This document shows, in pieces, positions 19,331-28,172 of a DNA stretch of 64,000 bases. Source of the DNA: Cohnella sp. WQ 127256 (GTDB taxonomy: Bacteria; Bacillota; Bacilli; Paenibacillales; Paenibacillaceae); contig NZ_JAMZCY010000012.1 of the NCBI RefSeq assembly GCF_024519285.1, positions 33,518-97,517 on the forward strand, read 5' to 3'. Each line of letters begins with the position of its first letter. Positions within the stretch are counted from its first letter, which is position 1. The notes under the pieces are model-generated. The model worked only from the letters and a program-made list of their open reading frames with translations, searched no databases and was not told the origin of the DNA. The position numbers and the translations under genes are program-made.

Positions 19331-19407
19331 CCAGTGAACTAGATTACAGCAAAAAAAACAGGAGCTGCTATTAAGCATACTCCCGTTCGTTAACGTGACA
19401 CTTCAGC

Positions 19408-19959
19408 TCAAAACTGGAACCGCTCATGTCCGACGGCATTCAAATGGGTTATCCCTTCTAAAGCGAGGATATCCTTCTTCAGTTGCAGCCCCCCTCTGAA
19501 TCCAGTTAACGTACCGTTAGAACCAACAACCCGATGGCAAGGTAACACAATGGGCAATGGATTGCGTCCAATCGCAGTGCCTACTGCTCGTATTGCCGAA
19601 GGTTTTCCAATTGTGCTGGCAAGCTGCTTATACGTCCAAGTTTCCCCATGAGGGATTTGGCTTAGCGTTGTCCATACACTTCGTTGAAACGTTGTTCCTC
19701 CTACATCCAGAGGGACCTTATCGAAGCTGACGGGAACACCTGCAAAATACTGCTCCAATAATTCAAGGATACCGAATTCAACAAATAAGCTGCGGTCCTC
19801 AAACATCTGATCCTCTTGAAACAAATCTTGATTCAATCCACCCAACGATGCCGGTAGCGGAGGATATAACAATTGACTAATTCCGTTCTCAGTAGCTATA
19901 AGTGTCCATGGCTGATTTAGCCCCATTACCGTTTGTCGATATTTTCTATTGACTGTCAA
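19408..19959 (-). CDS. adaB: O6-methylguanine-DNA methyltransferase, AdaB type
   Basis: This suicide repair protein of about 183 residues transfers the methyl group from O6-methylguanine to its own cysteine in the LPCHRVVG motif. The DNA-binding helix (GETWTYKQLASTIGKPSAIRAVG) and RGGLQLKKDIL follow the family pattern. AAGGAGGAG directly precedes a TTG at 19957-19959, which overlaps the end of adaA by 14 bases, so I use that start. The frame itself is open further upstream. The length matches Bacillus AdaB. Confidence 0.88.
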   Translation of the reverse strand: MTVNRKYRQTVMGLNQPWTLIATENGISQLLYPPLPASLGGLNQDLFQEDQMFEDRSLFVEFGILELLEQYFAGVPVSFDKVPLDVGGTTFQRSVWTTLSQIPHGETWTYKQLASTIGKPSAIRAVGTAIGRNPLPIVLPCHRVVGSNGTLTGFRGGLQLKKDILALEGITHLNAVGHERFQF

Positions 19960-20530
19960 ACGAATCTCCTCCTTTGTGTCCATTCCGATAAACTGTAGGA
20001 GAGATACCCGTTCTCCGACTAAACCAAGAAGTGAAATGGGATGGACTGCCATAGCCCACAGCGGCACCAATCTCCGCAATTGGGGTAGTTAAATCCAATA
20101 ATAGTCTCTGTGCATGTGATAATCGAACACGCTCAGTTTTTTCCGCAGGAGAAAATCCTGTCACTTGCTTATACACCCGCTGCAGATGATAGGGGCTTAT
20201 CGCTAGAGACGTTGCCAATAGTGGCAATGTCAGCTTGTCCTTATATTGTGTCTCAATAATCGCATCTACTTGCGCTGCCAAAGCTGCGTCTGGTCGCAGA
20301 GCACCATTCGCTTCAGGCTTACATCTCTTACAAGGCCGAAAGCCCGCATCGAGCGCATCTTCTAATGAGCGATAAAACGTTACATTAATGGCATACGGGG
20401 TTCTGGCACGGCAAGTAGGTCGACATACGATCTTCGTGCTCCTAACACCAGTATAGTAAACACCTTCATAGGTCGCTTCTCGATTCACAACAGCTTCATA
20501 AACAAGGTCAAATAACTTCTGATCCATCAT
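19946..20530 (-). CDS. adaA: Methylphosphotriester-DNA methyltransferase/activator, AdaA type
   Basis: This sensor and activator of the alkylation response has about 194 residues. The N-terminal Ada zinc domain carries the four metal cysteines (VCRPTCRARTP and FRPCKRCKPEA), one of which accepts methyl from phosphotriesters. The C-terminal AraC-type domain (LPLLATSLAISPYHLQRVYK ... AAVGYGSPSHFTSWFSRRTG) binds promoters after methylation. GAGGTGAAG precedes the ATGATG start. It overlaps adaB, so the two form an operon. Confidence 0.9.
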   Translation of the reverse strand: MMDQKLFDLVYEAVVNREATYEGVYYTGVRSTKIVCRPTCRARTPYAINVTFYRSLEDALDAGFRPCKRCKPEANGALRPDAALAAQVDAIIETQYKDKLTLPLLATSLAISPYHLQRVYKQVTGFSPAEKTERVRLSHAQRLLLDLTTPIAEIGAAVGYGSPSHFTSWFSRRTGISPTVYRNGHKGGDSFDSQ

Positions 20531-20673
20531 CTTCACCTCATGACCAAAGTATAATCCAATCTTTATTCCAATAGTAGTGCGCGGGAATAGGATAGCAACA
20601 TATCGACAGCGGCTAATTGGGTACGGATAAAAAAAATAAGCCCTCTAGTTGGCAAAGGTGCCTAACCAAGAAC

Positions 20674-21228
20674 TTATTGTTCTATTAGCTCTAGCTTCGG
20701 CCAAGTCTTTAACCAATTTTTGTTCTGGACTCTTGTCTTAAAATACTCGGGATCCCTAAATAATGGGCTCATTCTGACTTTCAATTCAAATAAGTCACTT
20801 AATCCATAGGGCGCTATGATCTCCAAATTGTTCATCTGATCTAACGTTATTCCAATAGCAGTGACCGTTTCAGGCCATCTTGACATCGCATCTTCTACTG
20901 ACACATACCGATTTTCATGATTTCTATCATGCATTCTGGCCTGATTTTTGATCGACCAATTGTATTCAGAGAACTTGTCCTTTAACCTGCTTTCATAACG
21001 CTTTTCTGTTTCCTCGGTCTCATCTTCTCGGTCATAGTATAAGACGTCAACGTCATTCAATGGAGTATTGCTCTCTTGATTATGGAGATAATCCCAAACA
21101 AAGTTTCGTACATATCCTGCTGCAATACACCAATTGGGTAAATTTAGATCTTGAACTAACTCCAGATCCCTCATTAAACTTGGGTGCGTAGCTAAAATCT
21201 CTTTTAAATTCAACTTATGATCAAACAT
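20674..21228 (-). CDS. Nucleotidyltransferase-family protein (NTP_transf_6 type)
   Basis: The 184-residue cytosolic protein starts MFDHKLNLKEI after AAAAGGAGGTTCTTT. The CIAAGYVRNFVWDYLHN and PLNDVDVLYYDRED segments match a nucleotidyltransferase-fold family of unknown substrate (PF06042-like), where the acidic DVDV pair would bind metal. The upstream open frame is not coding. It appears to stand alone between repair genes and an acetyltransferase. Confidence 0.75.
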   Translation of the reverse strand: MFDHKLNLKEILATHPSLMRDLELVQDLNLPNWCIAAGYVRNFVWDYLHNQESNTPLNDVDVLYYDREDETEETEKRYESRLKDKFSEYNWSIKNQARMHDRNHENRYVSVEDAMSRWPETVTAIGITLDQMNNLEIIAPYGLSDLFELKVRMSPLFRDPEYFKTRVQNKNWLKTWPKLELIEQ

Positions 21229-21311
21229 AAAGAACCTCCTTTTAGCTATTAGTTTATAGCTTGTTAATCCCTTCGATATCATCCACTCCCGTATTTCACG
21301 TAAAGACAGAA

Positions 21312-21344
21312 ATCCCCCTTCGATAGCTCTTATCTTAGGGGGAT
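21312..21344 (-). terminator. Hairpin resembling arm 1 of the cassette-array repeats
   Basis: ATCCCCCTT pairs with AGGGGGAT around a GATAGCTCTTATCTTA loop region, followed by T-rich sequence. The loop and stem are nearly the same as hairpin 1 of class B repeats at 57-62 kb (CCCCTTAGATAGCTCTTATC). It may be a terminator for the GNAT gene or a solitary array fragment. Confidence 0.5.
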
Positions 21345-21352
21345 CGTTTAAT

Positions 21353-21769
21353 TTAGACCGGATACACGCATTTGAATCGCTCAACACCGAAGTATTTTTC
21401 TCCCAGACTTTCAATCTCGAACCCGATATTTCGGTAGAAGTTAACGGAATCTTCATCGGTTTCCGCAGTAATCAGCGTTGGAGCTTTCAATTCAATGACC
21501 TCTAGGATGATCCCGCGACCATATCCCAAGCCCCTGTTGTCTGGAGTAATGGCAATATGCTCAATTTGCAGTTCCTTCTTCACATTCAAGCGAACACCAA
21601 TGATGCCGATGACTTCTCCCTCGACCTCGTAACCATACAGCTCCAATTCAGGATCATTCTTATAGGCCTCGATCGTTTCCACCAGCTTCTCGGAATCCGA
21701 ATAAACACTGTATTCAACAATTTCCTGTATATTGCTATCGTCTAATCTGGCTTCTAGGTTTATTAACAT
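21353..21769 (-). CDS. GNAT family N-acetyltransferase
   Basis: This 138-residue acetyl-CoA-dependent acetyltransferase has the GNAT core EVIGIIGVRLNV ... IEHIAITPDNRGLGYGRGII, the acetyl-CoA loop. The acceptor is unknown. The hairpin immediately downstream resembles the repeats of the cassette array at the right of the window, where GNAT genes also occur. Confidence 0.8.
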   Translation of the reverse strand: MLINLEARLDDSNIQEIVEYSVYSDSEKLVETIEAYKNDPELELYGYEVEGEVIGIIGVRLNVKKELQIEHIAITPDNRGLGYGRGIILEVIELKAPTLITAETDEDSVNFYRNIGFEIESLGEKYFGVERFKCVYPV

Positions 21770-21924
21770 CGCAATGCACTTCCATTTCTAATGTTGTAGA
21801 TGTTCAACGTTCAATTCTAATTTTTACCCCACCCGTAACATGGAGTCATCTCTATATTAATAGCTTGTCTGCTGACGTGCAAATACCGGGGTGTTCATTT
21901 CTAACTCTTACTGCTGATTCCTAT

Positions 21925-22662
21925 CTATCTTTGTTCAATTTTCTCTCCCGCTTCATTTAAGAAAGCTTGAATGACCTCAAGTTGCTTTTCGCTTTCCGAA
22001 CTCCTAATGTCATGCCCCGATTCCAAAAACTCAATAACGGTACAGTCTTCTATTAGCTCTTTATACTTCTGTACATCTTCTTCAGTTATCAATGTTCCTT
22101 CTAGCATCCCCCGCAGAATTAACACTGGTTTTGTAATCATCTCGTTAAAAGGAATTTGAGTAGCGTCTCTTGCAATTCCATTAACTGCAATTTCAGAAAT
22201 ATTCCCTGTTCTCTTAAAGGGGATTAGGTAGTTATGAATATAATCATCTGCCCACTCTGTAGACATCTGCTTATGCTCTGGTGGATAGTCTTGAAGGATC
22301 ACTTTTTTGATTTTATTTGGATTGTTGTACATGTAACCCAGAGCAAATGAAACTCCTCTGGAATAAGCGAATAGATTAAAACTTTCAAGTGATAAATGAC
22401 TAACAATGGCTTCTATATCCTGAATATGATCAATGAGATCGTATCCTCGTAGAGGAGAGTCACTTTTACCTCGCCCCCTAAACGATAAGACTACCACTCG
22501 TCTAGGTAATAGTTGAGTTAATAGATCCGCATACTCTTCGGCAGTTTCAGACAATCCAGGGCAGATTAACAGTGGAGTCATTAGTGGATTAGATTCTGGT
22601 TTTGAGTCCAAGAAGTGTATCCTATTCTTATCGAGATTACAGTAATCAGATATGAAATTCAT
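21925..22662 (-). CDS. Alpha/beta hydrolase
   Basis: The 245 residues show the alpha/beta-hydrolase fold: PLLICPGLSETAEEYADLL near the oxyanion strand, the nucleophile elbow FAYSRGVS with Ser, a late Asp region, and the catalytic His in ESGHDIR. Without a signal peptide it is cytosolic. The substrate cannot be inferred. Confidence 0.82.
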   Translation of the reverse strand: MNFISDYCNLDKNRIHFLDSKPESNPLMTPLLICPGLSETAEEYADLLTQLLPRRVVVLSFRGRGKSDSPLRGYDLIDHIQDIEAIVSHLSLESFNLFAYSRGVSFALGYMYNNPNKIKKVILQDYPPEHKQMSTEWADDYIHNYLIPFKRTGNISEIAVNGIARDATQIPFNEMITKPVLILRGMLEGTLITEEDVQKYKELIEDCTVIEFLESGHDIRSSESEKQLEVIQAFLNEAGEKIEQR

Positions 22663-22689
22663 GACTCTACCCCCTTATCTCACTTCCAA

Positions 22690-23127
22690 CTATGTCGTTC
22701 TCTTTTGTCTTCTAATGATAAGGATACTAATGACTAGAATAAGTACACCAATTAATAAATAGCTCCAATATCGATATTGCTTTTCAAGAAGATCATTGTC
22801 ATAGTGACCTTTATTCATTGCTTTCAAATATGTATTCTCTATCGTCTTTACTGCAATAACCTCTTTTGGATCTATATCCTTAATAGAAAAATAAGCTGTA
22901 CCCTTCGGAAAAGTATTTGAAAAGTTGCCCCTATACGTTCCTTCATGATCTGAATATCGAGTGACTTCCCCAACCTTTTTTCCAATTTCATTGGGAATGA
23001 CGCTTTCATCCGTCAATTCATAAATATCGTTGGAATAAACAACAAAACGAGAAGCCCAATCCGCTGAAGCAATCTGGAAGGGTATGAGAAGGAACGCAAT
23101 GATTCCTAAGATGATCGTTCTTTTCAT
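22690..23127 (-). CDS. Membrane protein with N-terminal signal and C-terminal anchor
   Basis: This protein of about 145 residues starts MKRTIILGIIAFLLIPF after AGGGGGATGTAAA, has an extracytoplasmic middle (DWASRFVVYSNDIYELTDES ...), and ends with a helix (YWSYLLIGVLILVISILII) and basic tail. It follows a second membrane-protein gene by about 50 bases, and the two probably work together. No family recognised. Confidence 0.65.
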   Translation of the reverse strand: MKRTIILGIIAFLLIPFQIASADWASRFVVYSNDIYELTDESVIPNEIGKKVGEVTRYSDHEGTYRGNFSNTFPKGTAYFSIKDIDPKEVIAVKTIENTYLKAMNKGHYDNDLLEKQYRYWSYLLIGVLILVISILIIRRQKRTT

Positions 23128-23175
23128 TTTACATCCCCCTGTAGAGCAGCATTGAAATATCCCTTGCAGCATTAC

Positions 23176-23676
23176 TTAATGACTTCGTTGATAATCGATA
23201 GCAATAATCCCAGAACCTTTTATTGTGTAAGTAAAGATTTCGATCGTCGAACCCGAGGGTAGCTCAACCACAAACCCTTGATCTTCAGTCCAATCCTTAT
23301 CCGTACGTTCAATATCACGATAGCTTTGAATTTTCCCTTGGTTTTTCAGCGACTTTAACTCTTTCTGATAGAAGGATTCAAAATCCGTAACATTCACATA
23401 GGTGATATAGAATGGAGAACAGCCATCTTGCTTTCCTTTAAATACCGTTCTTTCAGGAAGAGGAATAATTAGGTTTTTCAATTCTTCTTCATATTCACAT
23501 TCAAATCCTTTACTTGCGAACAAATAGCTTTTCACATAGTTATTAAAATTTAAATTCCAAAAGTAAAATTGAAATAAAATAATTAGGGGTAACGAAATCA
23601 TCAAGAAGCCCTTCATAGCTCTTTTATCTTTTTTAAAACTGATCACTATTACGAGGACAATCAGACCAATCATCAT
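23176..23676 (-). CDS. Membrane-anchored protein of unknown function
   Basis: Two N-terminal helices (MIGLIVLVIVISF and FLMISLPLIILFQFYFW) are followed by an extracytoplasmic domain of about 110 residues. The chosen ATG has no good ribosome site. The frame continues upstream through a hydrophobic stretch to a CTG near 23718 that follows GAGGGG, which could be the true start. It is paired with the membrane gene downstream. Confidence 0.6.
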   Translation of the reverse strand: MMIGLIVLVIVISFKKDKRAMKGFLMISLPLIILFQFYFWNLNFNNYVKSYLFASKGFECEYEEELKNLIIPLPERTVFKGKQDGCSPFYITYVNVTDFESFYQKELKSLKNQGKIQSYRDIERTDKDWTEDQGFVVELPSGSTIEIFTYTIKGSGIIAIDYQRSH

Positions 23677-23833
23677 TAAAATCGTGTACGGTATATATAA
23701 TAAATTCCCCGCCAGATGACCATCCCCTCATTAAATGGAAAATTATGATAGTCCTAGTTTAGCATATGATAGGTACGGAGTGGATAATCCGAGTAAATCA
23801 AAACTACATTGAAGAGCTTATGCACGCAAAGAA

Positions 23834-23877
23834 GAACCCTAGAGTGGGCACTTAATTCAGTGTCCATCTCTAGGGTT
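23834..23877 (-). terminator. Rho-independent terminator or stem
   Basis: AACCCTAGAG.GG.CAC pairs with GTG.CC.CTCTAGGGTT about 20 bases past the FAH gene stop. Confidence 0.6.
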
Positions 23878-23896
23878 GACAGCGGAAAGTATCTTG

Positions 23897-24784
23897 TTAG
23901 GATTCCGCCACGAACGTATTCGTGAGCGAGCCGAGCTTCTCGATTTCAATCGTCACAACGTCACCAGGCTTCAAATACACTTGTTTCTCCGGTGGGTATC
24001 CGAGCACGACACCTTCAGGTGTTCCCGTCAGGATAATGTCACCCGGCTCAAGTGTTAAGTGTTGGGAGATGTAGCTAACGATTTCGTCGCAAGGGAAGAT
24101 CATATCTGAAGTGTTGGAGCTCTGACGAACTTCCCCATTCACGCTCGACTTAATCCATAGATTATTTGGGTCACCAACTTCGTCGGCCGTTACGAGGTAA
24201 GGACCGATCGGACTGAAGTCGTCACCTATCTTGCCAAGCATCCATTGCTGAGTACGCAATTGAAGGTCCCGAGCGGACAAGTCATTCACGCAGCAGTAGC
24301 CGAATACGTGGTCGAGCGCTTGCTCCTTCGATACGTATTTCGTTTTCTTACCGATGACGATGACAAGCTCCGCCTCGTAATCTAGCTTTGAGGTGACACG
24401 CGGAATCGCAATGTCCCGTCCATGTGCAGTAATCGTATTGTGGAACTTGTTAAATAGGATCGGGTATTCCGGAATCGCAGCGTTCGTCTCTTCTGCGTGT
24501 TTGCGGTAGTTGAGACCGACGCAAATGATTTTCTTCGGCTCTGTCACACAAGGACCGTAGGTAAGATCTGCTTGATCGACCCATGCCACGCTGCCCTCTG
24601 GGGTAGCCGCAACCAGCTGTTCCAATGTGCCAATGGCTGAAACACCTTGCTCGATGACAGACATGACTGAATCGGGTGCCTTAAGTCCCAACGCTGAGGC
24701 AGCAGCTTGAACATCGAGCACGCCATTGTCTGTGTTCACACCAAGAACGGGTTGACCCTGCTTGATGAAAGTTAGTAGCTTCAT
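23897..24784 (-). CDS. Fumarylacetoacetate hydrolase family protein
   Basis: This 295-residue metal-dependent enzyme of the FAH superfamily has the core residues visible in ICVGLNYRKHAEE, LDYEAELVIVIGK (metal Glu), FGYCCVNDLSARD and GDIILTGTPEGV. Such enzymes cleave or hydrate acylpyruvates or 2-keto-3-deoxy sugar acids. The neighbouring SDR and IclR regulator make a sugar-acid or aromatic-acid catabolic unit likely; the substrate is not fixed by sequence. Confidence 0.87.
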   Translation of the reverse strand: MKLLTFIKQGQPVLGVNTDNGVLDVQAAASALGLKAPDSVMSVIEQGVSAIGTLEQLVAATPEGSVAWVDQADLTYGPCVTEPKKIICVGLNYRKHAEETNAAIPEYPILFNKFHNTITAHGRDIAIPRVTSKLDYEAELVIVIGKKTKYVSKEQALDHVFGYCCVNDLSARDLQLRTQQWMLGKIGDDFSPIGPYLVTADEVGDPNNLWIKSSVNGEVRQSSNTSDMIFPCDEIVSYISQHLTLEPGDIILTGTPEGVVLGYPPEKQVYLKPGDVVTIEIEKLGSLTNTFVAES

Positions 24785-24817
24785 AAGAATGAATTCCTCC
24801 TTAATTTATGTATGGTT

Positions 24818-25606
24818 TTAAGCGTTCTTGCCGAATGTAACACCACCGTCGATGTAGAGCGGGGAGCCCATCATAAACTTGGCTTCGTCCGAGGCTAGGA
24901 ATAACGCAGCTTGGGCGACGTCATCCGGGCGCCCCAAATCACCGCTTAGCTGACGGGTTTTCAAGGAGGCAATTGCTATCTCCGGATCATCATAGGACGT
25001 TCGCAGATAGTTCTCAACGAACGGTGTGAGGATCGTCCCAGGTAGCAGCGCATTGACGCGAATGTTATAGGGAGCGTAATCGACCTGCATCGATTTCGTC
25101 AGTGCGAGAACAGCGCCTTTCGTCGCAGCGTAGGATGCTCGTTTGGCGAGCCCGATTTCCGCGATGCATGAGGACATATTAATGATGGATCCACTACGTT
25201 GCTCCATCATCAGGGGTAGCACGTATTTGGATGGCAAGAATACGCCACGAATATTGACGTTAATGACGCGATCCCATGCTTCCGGCTCGATCTCGTGAAG
25301 TACGCCTACACCGCTAATTCCCGCGTTGTTAAACAAGATATCTATGCGGTTATACCGTGCCTTGATGGCTTCGACCATCTCAGCCACCTGCTCTGGATTC
25401 GTAACGTCCGCACCAATAAATATCGCTTCTCCCCCACTCTGCTCGATGAGCCGAACGGTTTCCTCAGCCTTTACGGCATCGAGGTCATTGACAACGACGG
25501 TAGCCCCTTCTTTTGCGAATAATAAGGCCGAGCTTTGGCCGATGCCTGACCCCGCCCCTGTAATGAGTGCTATTTTGTTAGCCAATCTTGCCATGTTTGA
25601 ACTCAC
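24818..25606 (-). CDS. SDR family oxidoreductase
   Basis: This 262-residue classical short-chain dehydrogenase has the cofactor motif LITGAGSGIGQSSA, structural NNAG (LFNNAGISG), catalytic Ser in INMSS and the YAATKGA motif with Tyr and Lys. The Asp after the second strand (VVVNDLDA) favours NAD over NADP. It is upstream of the FAH gene by 33 bases and probably oxidises its precursor. Confidence 0.9.
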   Translation of the reverse strand: MSSNMARLANKIALITGAGSGIGQSSALLFAKEGATVVVNDLDAVKAEETVRLIEQSGGEAIFIGADVTNPEQVAEMVEAIKARYNRIDILFNNAGISGVGVLHEIEPEAWDRVINVNIRGVFLPSKYVLPLMMEQRSGSIINMSSCIAEIGLAKRASYAATKGAVLALTKSMQVDYAPYNIRVNALLPGTILTPFVENYLRTSYDDPEIAIASLKTRQLSGDLGRPDDVAQAALFLASDEAKFMMGSPLYIDGGVTFGKNA

Positions 25607-25617
25607 TCCTTCTTTGG

Positions 25618-26370
25618 TTATGTCAATAATGCAATACTTAGGCGATTGGCCAAGTCAACCACTTCCGCCGTTGCCTTCTCCCGAGTTTGTTCCCACTTGT
25701 GAAGGGCGATGGAGGCACTAACGGCAGCAACCGCTATCCCTCGAGCATCTTTTATGGGTGCGGCTACACAGCAGAAACCCATAACTGCCTCTTGCTCCTC
25801 GGTCGCGAAGCCTGCCGACCGAGTCGACTGAAGCTGTGCAAAAAGCTTCGACTTATTTGTAATGGTGTTCGGTGTCAACTCTTCAAGCGAATCGTTGAGC
25901 CTTCCATCGATGTCGGCTTCAGACTCCCATGCAAGCAACACTTTACCGAGCGCAGTTGCGTGGGCTGGGAATCGCATACCCGGCTCCGATACGAGCCGCA
26001 CTCTAGACGGAGCTTCGACCTTCTCTAGATAGAGCACGCTATCGCCGTCCAGCTTCGCGAGCTGGATTGTCTCCTGCAGGATATCTCTCGACTTAGCTGC
26101 CTGCTCCCGGAACTGCTCTTTCAGGTCAAATTGCCCGAGGAATGCATTACCCAGCGAGCCAAGCACGCGACCGAGGGAATACACATCGTCTAAACCTTTG
26201 CTAATCCAACCGAGTTGTTCCAGCGTATGTAGAAGTACGAACATGGAGCTTTTATTAATCTCAAGTCGGTTGGAGAGATCCATGAGCTTGAGCTTGCCGG
26301 GCTCCTTCCCGATGAGTTCCAAAATGTAGTGGGCTTTCTCGATGGCAGGCGCCCAATATTTCCGTTCGAT
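25618..26370 (-). CDS. IclR family transcriptional regulator
   Basis: The N-terminal winged helix-turn-helix (LKLMDLSNRLEINKSSMFVLLHTLEQLGW) is followed by the IclR effector domain (FPAHATALGKVLLAW, GFATEEQEAVMGFCCVAAPI). The usual N-terminal residues (ERKYWAPAIEKAHYILELI) are encoded upstream of the first canonical start (TTG 26322). They are preceded by GGAGGG, but the codon at the expected position (26368-26370) is ATC. Either ATC is used or the shorter form is made. It likely represses the SDR-FAH genes downstream. Confidence 0.85.
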   Translation of the reverse strand: MERKYWAPAIEKAHYILELIGKEPGKLKLMDLSNRLEINKSSMFVLLHTLEQLGWISKGLDDVYSLGRVLGSLGNAFLGQFDLKEQFREQAAKSRDILQETIQLAKLDGDSVLYLEKVEAPSRVRLVSEPGMRFPAHATALGKVLLAWESEADIDGRLNDSLEELTPNTITNKSKLFAQLQSTRSAGFATEEQEAVMGFCCVAAPIKDARGIAVAAVSASIALHKWEQTREKATAEVVDLANRLSIALLT

Positions 26371-26488
26371 AGTGAGATCCCTCCAATTAGTTTAATATAT
26401 TAAACTACAGTTTTATATGTTATATTTTGATTTTACATGTCTGCTATAGCTCCGTCAATACTCGATTTCCAAAATCGAGAATGCAAAA

Positions 26489-26510
26489 AAGCGAAGTGTA
26501 AACTTCGCTT
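26489..26510. terminator. Hairpin terminator
   Basis: AAGCGAAGT pairs with ACTTCGCTT around GTAA, with an A-run on the left, so it suits minus-strand transcripts. The rest of the 260-base gap (26371-26630) shows only another small hairpin at 26461-26479. Confidence 0.6.
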
Positions 26511-26630
26511 GATTCCGCATGAGCGGGCCTAATCTATTGATTCGAAATCATTCTCATAGCTTGTTTAGAAAATCTATATACGTATTCACAAGAGATCTTT
26601 GGATTAACAAGTTCATCATTTCAAGCAAAC

Positions 26631-27104
26631 CTATTTTATCCATTCACTCTCATGCTTCTCGTTAAGATAATCAAAAATATATAAAAGCTCTTTACCCTCA
26701 TTTTTTAAATAGAGTTTACTTGAATATTCCCTTTTCTCTGTCTTCTCATCATTAGAAATATCTTCTATATATCCTTCTATGACAATTGATTGTTCTTGTG
26801 TGTTAACTTCGGATATGGTGTATTCAGCAGAGGTCATTAACTGTCCTTCCTTAACACCGATTAATTCTATTCCGTCCTGTAGCTCTAATGAAATATCCTG
26901 CTGCTCCTTATTCGTCCAAACCCCACGAAACAGATTTATCAAGTCATTTTCTTCTACGGTAGTGTTTGTATTCGAAGGTTCTTCCTTTATCTCATTATCC
27001 TCAGTTGATATTTCAACCTCGTTTTTTGTTTTCTCAGTTGTTGTATTATTTACACAGCCTGTCATCATAAGAATAATACATAGACCTATAAGCAAATTTC
27101 TCAA
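26631..27104 (-). CDS. Small lipoprotein of unknown function
   Basis: This 157-residue protein has a lipoprotein signal MRNLLIGLCIILMMTGCVN (lipidated Cys), a Thr/Glu/Asn-rich linker, then a beta-rich domain (WTNKEQQDISLELQDGIELI). It is the first gene of a long minus-strand run of small unrelated genes. Confidence 0.75.
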   Translation of the reverse strand: MRNLLIGLCIILMMTGCVNNTTTEKTKNEVEISTEDNEIKEEPSNTNTTVEENDLINLFRGVWTNKEQQDISLELQDGIELIGVKEGQLMTSAEYTISEVNTQEQSIVIEGYIEDISNDEKTEKREYSSKLYLKNEGKELLYIFDYLNEKHESEWIK

Positions 27105-27118
27105 GATGTATTCCTCCG

Positions 27119-27694
27119 TTAGTCGTTCATTTCATTAAGTGCTTTTGGATGATTGGTTGTTATAAATTGTTTAATCAGATCTGCACATTCAGCAATTGAG
27201 TTAGTATGTGTATTCACAGTAAGATCATATTGATTATGTCTATGTACGAGATCCATTTGTGCTTTAGCGAGTCCTATCGGTCTGTCTCCTCTATGTCGCT
27301 CTCTTCGTTCAAGTTCCTCAAGTGGACATTGAACACCAATCAAGAATGTTTGTGTGTTATGTAACAATTCAATACATTCCTCTAACCATCTTTGCTCTAT
27401 CAAAACATGATCAACTATTATATTCTTCCCAATCATTGAAAAAGCTTTAATGGAATGATGAAATAAGGATATGACTGAGTTCTCTATTAATTCTTCTCTT
27501 TCAATCGTTTTTATATCTTCTATAGATATGGATTCACTAAACATACTCATCAGCATATCATTAACGCCAGCAATTGCATTATCGACTGAAAAGTACATAA
27601 AGTCTTCCTCGAGCACCTGCAGAAGCTCATTTGATATACTCGTTTTCCCTGAGCTTGATGTGCCATTCAGAAAAATAACGATTCCGTTATTCAT
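27119..27694 (-). CDS. CPT-like P-loop phosphotransferase
   Basis: This protein of about 191 residues has a Walker A loop (FLNGTSSSGKTSIS) and the overall pattern of the chloramphenicol phosphotransferase-like family (IIVDHVLIEQRW, VQCPLEELERRERHRGDRP, the sugar-binding/lid region). The ATG 27694 follows AACGGGGGGAGTGATT; the longer frame is not needed. Its acceptor is unknown; antibiotic modification is possible but only by family analogy. Confidence 0.8.
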   Translation of the reverse strand: MNNGIVIFLNGTSSSGKTSISNELLQVLEEDFMYFSVDNAIAGVNDMLMSMFSESISIEDIKTIEREELIENSVISLFHHSIKAFSMIGKNIIVDHVLIEQRWLEECIELLHNTQTFLIGVQCPLEELERRERHRGDRPIGLAKAQMDLVHRHNQYDLTVNTHTNSIAECADLIKQFITTNHPKALNEMND

Positions 27695-27808
27695 AATCAC
27701 TCCCCCCGTTATCTTAGACGTCTGTCTATCGTAAAAGGTTCTCATATGAAAAAAAATCATATTTCCTAGCGTCTTACTCCGATACTATTTTTCAGACTAA
27801 ATTCTGAA

Positions 27809-28172
27809 TTAATCTTCTAAAATATATTCATCTAAATCTCTTGCATCCTTAAAATATTCTTTAAAATCTTCTACAATGGTTCGATCCTTACTTAGTAATA
27901 AAGTCAGTGTCGAATCCCAACACACAATCTCAAGTTCAGCTGTAGGATATTGCACTGTTGATCCAGGAAACCAAAAACCCTCATATCCATCTGCATATGG
28001 CTCAATTTCAAGTTTCTTAATGTCTATCACTTGTGATTGATTAAATCCGGTTAGAACTCCCCATATAAACTGAATGTCATACTTATTTATTAGATCGGTT
28101 AAGCGGTCTCCTGACAGCCAATACTTATTGGATCTGTCAAAGCTGTTATCATGCGCTATAATACTCTCCCAT
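27809..28172 (-). pseudogene. Small accessory gene with a frameshift after its start
   Basis: A continuous coding frame runs from ESIIAHDNSFDRSNKYW through LSGDRLTDLINKYDIQFIWG to the C-terminus DLDEYILED (about 118 residues). It has no in-frame start except a GTG well inside (28030). An ATG at 28172, in a TAATG overlap with the upstream gene, is one base out of frame; removing one G of the GGG run would restore it. Function unknown. It is either disrupted or uses an unusual start. Confidence 0.55.

Noticed and set aside
26575..26595. GTATTCAC word near the 26.6 kb gene
   Set aside because: An eight-base match with no arm or hairpin; not above chance in AT-rich sequence.
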